The position numbers and the translations under genes are program-made. This document shows, piece after piece, positions 15,502 to 21,220 of a stretch of DNA of 21,220 nt (positions are counted from its first letter, which is position 1; each line of letters starts with the position of its first letter). Where the stretch lies: positions 1 to 21,220 of IMG/VR virus record IMGVR_UViG_3300020121_000266, one strand, 5' to 3'. A model generated the notes under the pieces. The model made no database searches, was not told the origin of the DNA, and saw only the letters and a program-made list of their open reading frames with translations. Source of the stretch: a virus.

Positions 15502-16464
15502 TTACCTGTTATACTTCAGCGTGATCGTAACTCGTTGAATCGCAGCAACGCTGTTGACGTTGAATCCCAGAATATCTCCTGCGGCCAACGCCTTGGTCCA
15601 CCCAGTCAGCGTAGAATCGGTAGACTTCACCGCTGATGTGATAGTTAGCGGCGTCGAACCGGTGATCTTGTCGCCGGCGACTGGATGGGTGGCCCCGGCA
15701 TCAAACTGGGCAAAGCTGCATTTCCAGAGATCGATGACGATGCTGCCGGTACGATCGGCAACCATATCGACTTGCGCCAGAGTGCCAATGAACGGCACCT
15801 CGACATAGCCTTTCATGCCGACCGAGATCGCGGACCCTCCCCCATCTATCACCGCGATCATGGCGGAAGAGTTGGGACCAGTAGCCCCGGTCGCACCGAC
15901 CGAACCGGTCGAACCGGTAGGTCCGCCCGGTATACCCGGATCACCCGTAGGCCCAGTTGAGCCAGTGTTGGACGCCGTACCTGGGAGACCTATTGGCCCG
16001 GTAAACCCGGTAGGACCTGTCAACCCAATCGTTCCGGTCGGCCCAGTGACGCCAGTCGGTCCAGTAGGCCCACCCGGGATGCCCGTAGGTCCCGTAGCGC
16101 CAGTCAACGTAGCGTTGCCTTGAATCCCGCGTTGTCCGGTAGGCCCGGTCGGCCCATCGTTGCCGAACGGTCCAGGTTGCCCTTGAGGCCCGGTCTTGCC
16201 GGTCGATCCAGCAGGGCCGGCAGGGCCGATACCCCCCATGGGCCCGGTTAATCCGGTAGGTCCAGTAGGCCCGGTGAGCGTTCCTGCAAGCCCGGTGGGC
16301 CCGGTCGCACCCGTCGCTGCGATTGCAGCAGCGCCCGTAGGACCGGTCGCTGCAGCGCCCGTTGGACCCGCCGGGCCAGTGTAGCCCTGAATGACCACAC
16401 CCTCGCGAACCACGACTACCGGGTAAGCTGCTATTTGAGCGGGATCGTTGTTTTTGACGGGCAT
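15502..16464 (-). CDS. collagen-like fibre protein, first of the array
   Basis: 320 residues, the first collagen-like gene after the neck genes. Anchor peptide [19 protein letters not shown]; collagen region about 30-197 with long GPTGPTG runs; then a head of roughly 120 residues starting near [17 protein letters not shown]. The head contains [35 protein letters not shown] and a final strand VTITLKYN. This head is a form I recognise from the C-termini of various phage fibre and tail proteins. A six-base inverted repeat (16469-16474 / 16485-16490) spans the start region and includes the AAGGTGAT ribosome-binding site and the upstream TAA. Likely trimeric fibre. Confidence 0.86.
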   Translation of the reverse strand: MPVKNNDPAQIAAYPVVVVREGVVIQGYTGPAGPTGAAATGPTGAAAIAATGATGPTGLAGTLTGPTGPTGLTGPMGGIGPAGPAGSTGKTGPQGQPGPFGNDGPTGPTGQRGIQGNATLTGATGPTGIPGGPTGPTGVTGPTGTIGLTGPTGFTGPIGLPGTASNTGSTGPTGDPGIPGGPTGSTGSVGATGATGPNSSAMIAVIDGGGSAISVGMKGYVEVPFIGTLAQVDMVADRTGSIVIDLWKCSFAQFDAGATHPVAGDKITGSTPLTITSAVKSTDSTLTGWTKALAAGDILGFNVNSVAAIQRVTITLKYNR

Positions 16465-16468
16465 AGGA

Positions 16469-16490
16469 TCACCTTCTTAAGGGTAGGTGA
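16469..16490 (-). promoter_or_regulatory. small inverted repeat at start of collagen array
   Basis: TCACCT (16469-16474) and AGGTGA (16485-16490) are complementary, with a ten-base loop containing the TAA of the upstream gene. On the transcript the 3' arm is part of AAGGTGAT, the ribosome site for the gene starting at 16464. The loop carries CTTAAGAA, the core octamer of the two 34-bp elements. Only six base pairs, so weak alone. Confidence 0.4.
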
Positions 16491-16875
16491 CCCCTTGCGT
16501 GACCTCGAGCGTCCCATGCATCAACGGCACCCGGACGTTCGCACCATCGACCATCACCAGATCGTAGACATAATCTCCGGGATCGAGCGCAGCCTGAATA
16601 TTCGCAGCGGGAACATTGAAATGAATCACCCGCTGGATCACATCGTCGATGATGATCTGGCCGCCCGCACTGTCCATGTGCAGCAACGGTACCAAATCAT
16701 AAGGTGTGCGCTGTACGTCAAGTTCGAAAGTCTGGCCCTCCAGCGTCCAGGTGGTATCTCCCGGAGTACCGAATTGAAACGCATCCGACCACGTACCGTT
16801 ATTATCAATCGCCAAATCGACCTGTGCCGACGTCGAACTATGAACATCCGAACATTTTACGACGGGCTGGTTCAT
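16477..16875 (-). CDS. conserved virion-associated protein
   Basis: 132 residues from the ATG at 16875, two bases after the upstream TGA and behind GAGG; a GTG at 16881 overlaps that stop but has a poorer ribosome site. Typical segments are VDLAIDNNGTWSDAFQFG, TWTLEGQTFELDVQR, IQAALDPGDYVYDLVMVDG and PLMHGTLEVTQGVTYP. This is a small beta protein that I recognise as recurrent in tailed-phage structural cassettes, usually placed between neck and fibre genes. I do not know an experimental function. A baseplate or fibre-attachment adaptor is plausible because it immediately precedes the collagen-like array. Confidence 0.8.
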   Translation of the reverse strand: MNQPVVKCSDVHSSTSAQVDLAIDNNGTWSDAFQFGTPGDTTWTLEGQTFELDVQRTPYDLVPLLHMDSAGGQIIIDDVIQRVIHFNVPAANIQAALDPGDYVYDLVMVDGANVRVPLMHGTLEVTQGVTYP

Positions 16876-16877
16876 GT

Positions 16878-17525
16878 TCACCTCGGCGACGGATGAACAT
16901 TGTAAGTGCTGATGCCGCCGCGCTGGCTGGAAGTGCGGAAGGACTGCGGGAACATCCAGACTTGGGCGCCGGCGGTGTTGGCCTTGCTCGAGGCGACATA
17001 GGCCCCGGACATGCCATCGCTGAATTTTTGCATGTAAAACTGCGCCATTTGCGGATTGGTGTAGCTCTGTGCCGGCAGCATCATCATGTTGCCGATCACC
17101 CCGTGCAGCAGGGTCAATCCATGCTTAGGCAAGATCCAATCCGGGATGGTCGGCGGGAAACAACACAAAGGATCGGTGACCGTCTTGACCACGATCGCCG
17201 TCATCGGTTGAGTTTGGGTATAAGGATAAAGGAAATGCACCGTGCCGATATCCGGCATAATGGCCTGCTGCAGTGTATTGTTCTGGTCGAGCACGGCCTC
17301 GAGTCGCACGATCCGTCCCTCGGTGGGGTACAGCGGATAATCCAGCGTTTCAGGAATAACCGTGAAATTGATATTTTCGGTCCAGCAATTCGATTGATCG
17401 AAAAAATCCTGCAGCACGTCGAACAACGTCACCCGCAATTGCGCGTCGGACGCACCCATCAGGTAAACCTTGGCCGAACCCAATAACTTGGCCCAGTAGG
17501 CGTCGAACTGTTTCTTTTTACTCAT
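16878..17525 (-). CDS. neck/tail adaptor-like structural protein
   Basis: 215 residues. The helical N-terminus (LRVTLFDVLQDFFDQSNCW) is followed by NINFTVIPETLDYPLYPTEG and RIVRLEAVLDQNN, a beta core, and then GVIGNMMMLPAQSYTNPQMA and VWMFPQSFR. This order (LxxFFxxSxxW, DYPLxPxEGRIxRL, GxxxxMMxxPAxxY) is one I associate with tail-adaptor/neck proteins following the capsid gene in podovirus-like phages. Such proteins probably bridge portal and tail; the function is inferred by position. The ATG at 17525 overlaps the upstream TGA (ATGA), so it is translationally coupled to the preceding small gene. Confidence 0.8.
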   Translation of the reverse strand: MSKKKQFDAYWAKLLGSAKVYLMGASDAQLRVTLFDVLQDFFDQSNCWTENINFTVIPETLDYPLYPTEGRIVRLEAVLDQNNTLQQAIMPDIGTVHFLYPYTQTQPMTAIVVKTVTDPLCCFPPTIPDWILPKHGLTLLHGVIGNMMMLPAQSYTNPQMAQFYMQKFSDGMSGAYVASSKANTAGAQVWMFPQSFRTSSQRGGISTYNVHPSPR

Positions 17526-17971
17526 TGGCCACCCTTACTTTTAGGCGGTGAGCCGCCGACCACGGCACCCAGCGCATGCCCGACCAGTCCTTGGGTGAAC
17601 AGGGCCAGAAACGCAGTCGCCCGCTGGTCCTGATAATCTTCCTGATCCCGCTCCAGCGCGTGACCGATCATTCCGTGCAACAGGGCTAGACGAAATTGCG
17701 GTTCAAAATCGACGTAGGTATCGTCGACTGCGTTGAACGCCTGCACCTGACCGCTGACATCGATGTCATAGACAAACAACTCCGGCTTGATCCGGCGAGC
17801 CTCAAGCAGCGCCACATTCAACGCCGTCAGCATCGATTTATCCGTGTAGCGATAGTCTGGAACCAGATCCTGCAGCAGAACCCGGGCATCGGCGACGTAG
17901 TCAGCCACCGTGTTAAGCGTGGGCTGATCCCGATCACCGAAATTCCCGAAATAGCTTGGGGACGTTGCCAT
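17522..17971 (-). CDS. small neck/head-completion-like protein
   Basis: 149 residues: TVADYVADARVLLQDLVPDY, then RYTDKSMLTALNVALLEARR, then a beta stretch (YDIDVSGQVQAFNAVDDTY) and a helical C-terminus. The pattern of a helix with LLxD, a (Y/W)TD and a long helix with LNxAxxEAxRxxP is common to small phage head-completion/neck proteins (the DUF6682-like group as I recall it). It follows the capsid gene directly, which fits. The A of its ATG is the last base of a 17-bp perfect inverted repeat, and GGGAG, its likely Shine-Dalgarno, lies wholly inside that stem. Expression is therefore probably reduced or regulated relative to the capsid gene. Confidence 0.82.
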   Translation of the reverse strand: MATSPSYFGNFGDRDQPTLNTVADYVADARVLLQDLVPDYRYTDKSMLTALNVALLEARRIKPELFVYDIDVSGQVQAFNAVDDTYVDFEPQFRLALLHGMIGHALERDQEDYQDQRATAFLALFTQGLVGHALGAVVGGSPPKSKGGQ

Positions 17972-18006
17972 CCCTAGACTCCCGCTGTTCAGCGGGAGTC
18001 TAGGGA
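17971..18006 (-). promoter_or_regulatory. perfect 17-bp stem-loop sequestering RBS and start codon after the capsid gene
   Basis: Arms 17971-17987 and 17990-18006 are perfectly complementary over 17 bp with two bases between; in practice this means about 16 bp and a four-base loop. On the transcript the 3' arm holds GGGAG at proper distance and the A of the ATG of the next gene. No T-run follows, so it is not a standard intrinsic terminator. Likely roles are a translation-repressing hairpin, an RNase processing site, or a partial terminator lowering expression after the capsid gene. Confidence 0.85.
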
Positions 18007-18028
18007 CGAGTTCTTAAGAAACGGTTAA
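17995..18028 (-). promoter_or_regulatory. 34-bp conserved intergenic element, copy A
   Basis: Starts directly after the capsid TGA. Transcript-strand sequence begins TTAACC-GT-TTCTTAAGAA and ends CTAGACTCC, running into the 5' arm of the stem-loop. It matches copy B (21122-21155) at 27 of 34 positions without gaps, counted by eye. TTCTTAAGAA is a perfect 10-bp palindrome. Could be a phage promoter, an operator or an RNA element; no sigma-70 spacing is apparent. Confidence 0.65.
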
Positions 18029-19033
18029 TCAGACGAGGCTGATCTTAGCCTCGCAGAGCGCCGTGTTATCGACGATCTGATAACCGTAGACCTGCAGACC
18101 ACGCAGAATCTGACCGAAGGTCAGCTCAGAACGCAGGGTTTCCACCTTGCTGATCTGACTGGCAAACGTCAGTCCATGAGCGTGTCCGGCAAAAATCGGC
18201 TGTTCGCCGGCCGCGAAATTGGTCGCGTCCGTCGTCACAGACGGCAACAGGTTGGAAATGTAGATGGTGAAACGATCCACCATCCCGAGGCGTCCGTTGC
18301 GAAGCATGGACACCGGATCGCCAGACAAATAAGCCTGACGCAGTTCGGACTGCTTGAGATAGCGTCCGGCAGCCGCCGACATCACCACCCAGCGACCCTC
18401 TTCCGGAATATTCTGCTCGTCGAGGCACTGGCCGAGACGAAGCAGTGCGTCCAGAATCGTCGCCTGACCAGCGGTCGGCGTCTGCGCCACCGCGATGGGC
18501 GTCCCCTTGATCCCGAGATTGAGGTTCTTGGAGATGGCACCGGCGGTCGCCCCCTTATTGAAGGCAGCTGCGCCCCCTACAATCCCACCGAGTACATCGC
18601 GGTCTACAGTGATCTTAAGTTGTTGGGCGGCATCGTCGCTCCACATGCTCAAGATATTGAGATCGCTCTGAACTTCCATGACATCGTCGAGGATCAGGGA
18701 GAAGTACTTGCCGGTCGAGATGTAAAGCTCGACGTTGCCGCCGGAGGGGCAGTCGAGGCCAAGCAGACCGTCTGCTTGGTAATCCTTGATGGTGATAGTA
18801 GGTTTCGTCCTGATTTTCACCCTATCGCCCATATTTTGGATTTCGCCCTCATAGTCGGTGTTGGAGATCGCCGACAGGACGGTGGACGCATAGAATTTCT
18901 CGACCAGCTTGGCCGACCAAATTTCCGGAATAAATCCCGTCGCTTGGAGGGTGTTGGCGGTCGAGCCAACAGGCGTAAGCGGAGTGCTGGTTGCTGGACC
19001 AGCAATAGGATAACCAGCGGTACCAATAGGCAT
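18029..19033 (-). CDS. major capsid protein
   Basis: 334 residues. After a flexible Pro/Thr/Gly-rich start (MPIGTAGYPIAGPATSTPLT), the order FIPEIWSAKLVEKFYASTVL (34-53), SNTDYEGEIQNMGDRVKIRT (58-77), GKYFSLILDDVMEVQSDLN and DDAAQQLKITVDRDVLGG is characteristic of the coat proteins of a large group of podovirus-like and related phages with an HK97-type fold. The C-terminal region LTFGQILRGLQVYGYQ also fits. The scaffolding gene immediately upstream supports the call. The ATG at 19033 has AGGGG eight bases upstream, at the loop/3' arm of a stem-loop (19038-19061). A strong hairpin follows the gene, suggesting expression steps down after it. Confidence 0.92.
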   Translation of the reverse strand: MPIGTAGYPIAGPATSTPLTPVGSTANTLQATGFIPEIWSAKLVEKFYASTVLSAISNTDYEGEIQNMGDRVKIRTKPTITIKDYQADGLLGLDCPSGGNVELYISTGKYFSLILDDVMEVQSDLNILSMWSDDAAQQLKITVDRDVLGGIVGGAAAFNKGATAGAISKNLNLGIKGTPIAVAQTPTAGQATILDALLRLGQCLDEQNIPEEGRWVVMSAAAGRYLKQSELRQAYLSGDPVSMLRNGRLGMVDRFTIYISNLLPSVTTDATNFAAGEQPIFAGHAHGLTFASQISKVETLRSELTFGQILRGLQVYGYQIVDNTALCEAKISLV

Positions 19034-19037
19034 AGGC

Positions 19038-19061
19038 GTAGCCCCTGTGCATGGGGGCTAC
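19038..19061 (-). promoter_or_regulatory. stem-loop at the ribosome-binding region of the capsid gene
   Basis: GTAGCCCC (19038-19045) pairs with GGGGCTAC (19054-19061), 8 bp perfect with an eight-base loop. On the transcript the 3' arm carries the GGGG of the capsid Shine-Dalgarno, ending four bases before the ATG at 19033. It occupies most of the 44-base gap between scaffold and capsid genes. No T-run follows. A translational control element is more likely than a terminator. Confidence 0.7.
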
Positions 19062-19077
19062 CGCGCATCATGAGTCG

Positions 19078-20112
19078 TCAGGCACCCCCCGGTTGAGTCC
19101 GGATGCGCCCTTCGCGACCTGCTGCAATCATATCAAGCTCTTGACGTTGCCATTCGGCCTCACGGCCGACATACGCACCTTTCTGATGCATACGGTACAG
19201 CTGCGCGATCTGGGCGCGTGTGTAAATGGGTTTGTCGGGCGGCACCGAGGTGTCACCACCGGTGGCCGGCCTTGCCCGTCCAGGAGCCGCCAATGAACTC
19301 AGGGGTATCGCCGCTTCCCTAGGAGCCGCTGGCTGCTGGGAAATAGGCGCTGGCTCAATATGGCCCGTGGCTGCTTCCTCGTTCTGGAAGCCTTTGAAAA
19401 ACGAGATCACCCTAGGAGCAGAGCTGCTGGATATGGCCTCGTTCAGCAATGTCTGTCTAACACGTCCCGATAAAACGTCAACTCCAAGCAACCAACGATG
19501 CCAGCGTGGGTTGCGATCGATTTCCCGATAATTCGGCACCGCCAGTTCGACCGCCTGATCCAGCCGACGACGGGCTTCCGCCGCCAAACGCTTTTGCAGT
19601 TCGGCAGTCTGATGCCAGACTTCCCGCAGTTCAGGGTCGATCGCTTGGCGCGCCGCGCGCTGGGTAACATCGAGCAAATCCGGCCCGTAATTCTGAACAT
19701 CCTCATCCGTTAAATAGTTGGCCTGCGTCTGCGGTTTCGGCGGGGAAGCCGGTCTGGCCTGTTGGGCGTGCATCAATTCACTGCCCAATTGCATCATTTG
19801 TTCCTGCATTTCCCCGATCGTTTTTGTCGCGCCCTGCCAGCGACCCTGCATGGCCAGATAGCGATGCTTCCAGCTCTGGGAATTCTCGTCCTCGGGAGCA
19901 TCCGCAGGCGCCGGCTGGCTTGTCTGGGAGGACGACACCGGTTTCTCCGGCACCTGCGGAGTTTCAGGCGCTGGCTGCTGGACATCGCCTGAAGGGGGGG
20001 AATACAGCTTTTCAACCGCTGCCACCCGATCGCGAACAGCCTGCGGAATTGATTCCGGGTCGTATGGCAATTTTGCCATCGGTTTCTGGTCAACCACGAC
20101 GTCAACCGGCAT
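19078..20112 (-). CDS. head scaffolding protein
   Basis: 344 residues, acidic to mixed charge, mostly helical with a Pro/Gln-rich linker (about 39-75). KHRYLAMQGRWQGA (82-95) begins a coiled coil, and LTDEDVQNYGPDLLDVTQRA (134-153) continues it. The C-terminal IYTRAQIAQLYRMHQKGAYV and EAEWQRQELDMIAAGREGRI form a basic helix-turn-helix type end, the usual coat-binding end of scaffolds. Family layout and position directly before the capsid gene make scaffolding the clear choice. It assists procapsid assembly and is lost or cleaved before DNA packaging. The ATG at 20112 has GAGGAGG six bases upstream, inside the preceding gene; the two genes overlap by 11 bases. Confidence 0.88.
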   Translation of the reverse strand: MPVDVVVDQKPMAKLPYDPESIPQAVRDRVAAVEKLYSPPSGDVQQPAPETPQVPEKPVSSSQTSQPAPADAPEDENSQSWKHRYLAMQGRWQGATKTIGEMQEQMMQLGSELMHAQQARPASPPKPQTQANYLTDEDVQNYGPDLLDVTQRAARQAIDPELREVWHQTAELQKRLAAEARRRLDQAVELAVPNYREIDRNPRWHRWLLGVDVLSGRVRQTLLNEAISSSSAPRVISFFKGFQNEEAATGHIEPAPISQQPAAPREAAIPLSSLAAPGRARPATGGDTSVPPDKPIYTRAQIAQLYRMHQKGAYVGREAEWQRQELDMIAAGREGRIRTQPGGA

Positions 20113-20317
20113 TTTTTGCCTCCTCGAGAACTTTCAAAATTTTGACGCACTGCTGCGCGTGACCCTGGTAGAGCTGCAAATTTTCAGTCGTCATGATCAT
20201 CGTGGCCGTTGCAGCACTGGCGTATTGTTCGAAAGCCGCGAAAAAATCGTCAAATACACGCGGTGCCGCGTTGCGCATGAATCGCGCCTTGATTGTCAAA
20301 TCACTGGTCGAACTCAC
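20102..20317 (-). CDS. small conserved helical phage protein upstream of scaffold
   Basis: 71 residues, largely helical: RVFDDFFAAFEQYASAATAT, then MIMTTENLQLYQGHAQQC, then VKILKVLEEAKNAG. The GTG start at 20317 overlaps the upstream TGA (GTGA). I recall similar short proteins directly before scaffold genes in podovirus-like phages, without an experimental role. It could be a head-assembly helper. There is no membrane segment, although FFAAF is hydrophobic. Confidence 0.78.
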   Translation of the reverse strand: MSSTSDLTIKARFMRNAAPRVFDDFFAAFEQYASAATATMIMTTENLQLYQGHAQQCVKILKVLEEAKNAG

Positions 20318-20640
20318 GCCGCGTCGTCCGTATCTGGCTCACCGCCGCCTGTATCCGGCGGCATCATGGCTGTAGGTGCCGAGGGGGGTTTGGACCCCAT
20401 CGGCACCGGAGAAGGTGGCATCGGCGGTCCGCCCAGAGTCCCGACGGAATCTCCCGCACCTAGATCCTGCGGCGAGGTAGGGTAGCGATTAGCCATCCGC
20501 GCAAAGGGATCGCCGCCGGTGATGGTAGCACGGCCACCGCGCGTAGACTGTTCGGTCGCACCCTTGCCGACATGCTTGACCACCTTGCCGCCCTTGGCGA
20601 ACGGAGTGAGGTCCTTCTTGAACGGTTTATTATGGAACAT
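20314..20640 (-). CDS. low-complexity GG-motif mini-protein 3
   Basis: 108 residues. A basic N-terminal half (MFHNKPFKKDLTPFAKGGKV, then VGKG, RGGRATITGG) is followed by a Pro/Gly-rich acidic tail (PPMPPSPVPMGSKPP, ending GGGEPDTDDAA). It is likely disordered, and could bind nucleic acid or the portal/head interior. The ATG at 20640 lies 11 bases inside the preceding gene behind GGAGG. It belongs with two neighbouring short proteins sharing [FY]xxGG units. Function unknown. Confidence 0.75.
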   Translation of the reverse strand: MFHNKPFKKDLTPFAKGGKVVKHVGKGATEQSTRGGRATITGGDPFARMANRYPTSPQDLGAGDSVGTLGGPPMPPSPVPMGSKPPSAPTAMMPPDTGGGEPDTDDAA

Positions 20641-20848
20641 TGGGGCCTCCGTAACCGATTCCGGCTCCGCGAATGCCCATATCCGGCGCGCCGGAATAGA
20701 GATCGCCGCCCTTGCCGTAATTACGGGTGGATGTCGGTCTGATCCGGGGCGCGGCCATTACCGCCTTGGCCGGATCGTTGGAATCACGAACCGACGACAC
20801 CGGACGTCCGACCGGACGCGGAATCACCGTACCTGGAGCCCGGGGCAT
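20630..20848 (-). CDS. low-complexity GG-motif mini-protein 2
   Basis: 72 residues: a Pro/Arg/Val-rich start (MPRAPGTVIPRPVGRPVSSV) and a Gly/Tyr-rich end (NYGKGGDLYSGAP, GIRGAGIGYGGPN). The ATG at 20848 shares its A with the upstream TGA and lacks a good ribosome site, so translation is probably coupled. No family recognised. Shares the GG-motif style with both neighbours. Confidence 0.72.
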   Translation of the reverse strand: MPRAPGTVIPRPVGRPVSSVRDSNDPAKAVMAAPRIRPTSTRNYGKGGDLYSGAPDMGIRGAGIGYGGPNVP

Positions 20849-21090
20849 CAGCGTGCACTCGTGCGGCCGGGCTGTTGGGCCTGCGCCGGGTTGAAGCCGA
20901 ACATCTTGTTGGAACCGCCGGCAGCAAACTTCGCCCCCGGCGCACCAGACGTATCCTTGCCGGTATTACCGGGCTTGTCTGGACCAGCGGCCTGCTTGCC
21001 GAACATGTGGGTATCGCCACCCTCGGCAAAGGTCACATTATGCTGGGCTTCCTTTTTGGTGCCGTTGACGCTGAGATTGTTGGCGCGCAT
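20848..21090 (-). CDS. GG-motif mini-protein 1 (FAEGGxTHMFG)
   Basis: 80 residues with two copies of a unit: FAEGGDTHMFGKQAAG and FAAGGSNKMFGFN, separated by PDKPGNTGKDTSGAPGAK. I recall short proteins with FAEGG-x-T-x-MFG repeats from podovirus-like phages between packaging/portal genes and scaffold; their role is not known to me. The ATG at 21090 follows GAGGAGG by seven bases, but that ribosome site is the 3' arm of a stem-loop (21098-21126). It is the first gene after the 61-base gap that begins this transcription segment. Confidence 0.78.
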   Translation of the reverse strand: MRANNLSVNGTKKEAQHNVTFAEGGDTHMFGKQAAGPDKPGNTGKDTSGAPGAKFAAGGSNKMFGFNPAQAQQPGRTSAR

Positions 21091-21097
21091 GCGAAAT

Positions 21098-21126
21098 CCT
21101 CCTCGGCAGCTGGGCTGTCGAGGAGG
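21098..21126 (-). promoter_or_regulatory. stem-loop sequestering the RBS of the first mini-protein
   Basis: CCTCCTCG (21098-21105) pairs with CGAGGAGG (21119-21126); after one mismatch CAG (21107-21109) pairs with CTG (21115-21117), leaving a five-base loop. On the transcript the 3' arm is the strong GAGGAGG Shine-Dalgarno, seven bases before the ATG at 21090. No T-run. Same design as the stem after the capsid gene. Confidence 0.75.
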
Positions 21127-21155
21127 CTAGAGATTAATTCTTAAGAATTGGTTAA
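21122..21155 (-). promoter_or_regulatory. 34-bp conserved intergenic element, copy B
   Basis: Transcript-strand TTAACC-AA-TTCTTAAGAA then a segment ending CTAGCCTCC, matching copy A (17995-18028) at 27 of 34 positions with no gap. The TAA of the upstream gene lies inside TTAACC. AATTCTTAAGAATT (21136-21149) is a perfect 14-bp palindrome. Like copy A it runs into the 5' arm of a ribosome-site hairpin. Confidence 0.65.
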
Positions 21156-21220
21156 GCCGAAATCCGATCGACGGTAATCGGGCCCGTGTACCCCCGCTCC
21201 CAGACATACCAAGCGAACGG
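21152..21220 (-). CDS. C-terminal end of a methyltransferase-like phage protein (cut by window edge)
   Basis: Only the last 22 residues are inside the window: PFAWYVWERGYTGPITVDRI then SA and TAA. The FAWxVWExGxxGPxxxxRI ending is one I know from phage SAM-dependent DNA methyltransferase-like proteins, whose final strand contains this motif. With so short a stretch the call is tentative. The rest, and probably portal and terminase genes, would lie to the right. Confidence 0.55.
   Translation of the reverse strand, partial: PFAWYVWERGYTGPITVDRISA

Noticed and set aside
17971-18006. Intrinsic transcription terminator
   Set aside because: The stem is strong, but on the minus strand it is followed by ATGGCAACG and on the plus strand by ACGAG; no T-run in either direction. 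Kept as a regulatory hairpin instead.
21122-21155. Sigma-70 promoter in the TTAACC...TAATCT sequence
   Set aside because: The two hexamers are only 13 bases apart and the second copy of the element does not keep a -10-like hexamer.

Overview
The window is a stretch of tailed-bacteriophage or prophage DNA covering the virion-structure module. Every gene I can support lies on the minus strand, so the text reads right to left in transcriptional order. The genes are packed end to end, most with 1-4 base TGATG/ATGA/GTGA overlaps or gaps of 1-12 bases. DNA composition is moderately GC-rich by eye. Several proteins resemble, from memory, structural proteins of podovirus-like phages of Alphaproteobacteria (rhizobia-type hosts). 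That host assignment is inference; the sequence alone does not fix it. No integrase, tRNA, IS, CRISPR array or host gene is visible.

Layout in transcription order. (1) 21220-20102: C-terminal end of a methyltransferase-like gene, three mini-proteins rich in a [FY]xxGG motif, and a 71-residue protein. (2) 20112-18029: scaffolding protein and major capsid protein. (3) 17971-16477: two adaptor/neck-type proteins and a 132-residue virion protein. (4) 16464-6171: a receptor-binding or fibre region. Six collagen-like (Gly-X-Thr rich) proteins share a short N-terminal peptide but carry different C-terminal heads; a LamG-like protein and a discoidin-like protein sit between them. The last collagen protein is about 1292 residues with a tail-fibre and receptor-binding C-terminus. 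(5) 6171-3833: fibre accessory proteins, including a Gly-rich protein split by one in-frame amber codon, an adaptor-like protein, a coiled-coil protein and a 28-residue mini-gene. (6) 3836-1: a 764-residue tail or stabilisation-type protein, three tandem paralogues, and the start of a probable beta-propeller protein cut by the window edge.

The only three non-coding gaps longer than 40 bases (21091-21151, 19034-19077, 17972-18028) flank the head genes. Each carries a stem-loop whose 3' arm lies at the ribosome-binding region of the next gene. Two of them also share a gap-free 34-bp element (27 of 34 identical) built on TTAACC-N2-TTCTTAAGAA. This looks like a phage-specific expression-control device around the capsid genes. 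The collagen-fibre array, the amber-split Gly-rich protein and the hairpin/34-bp elements are the most unusual content.
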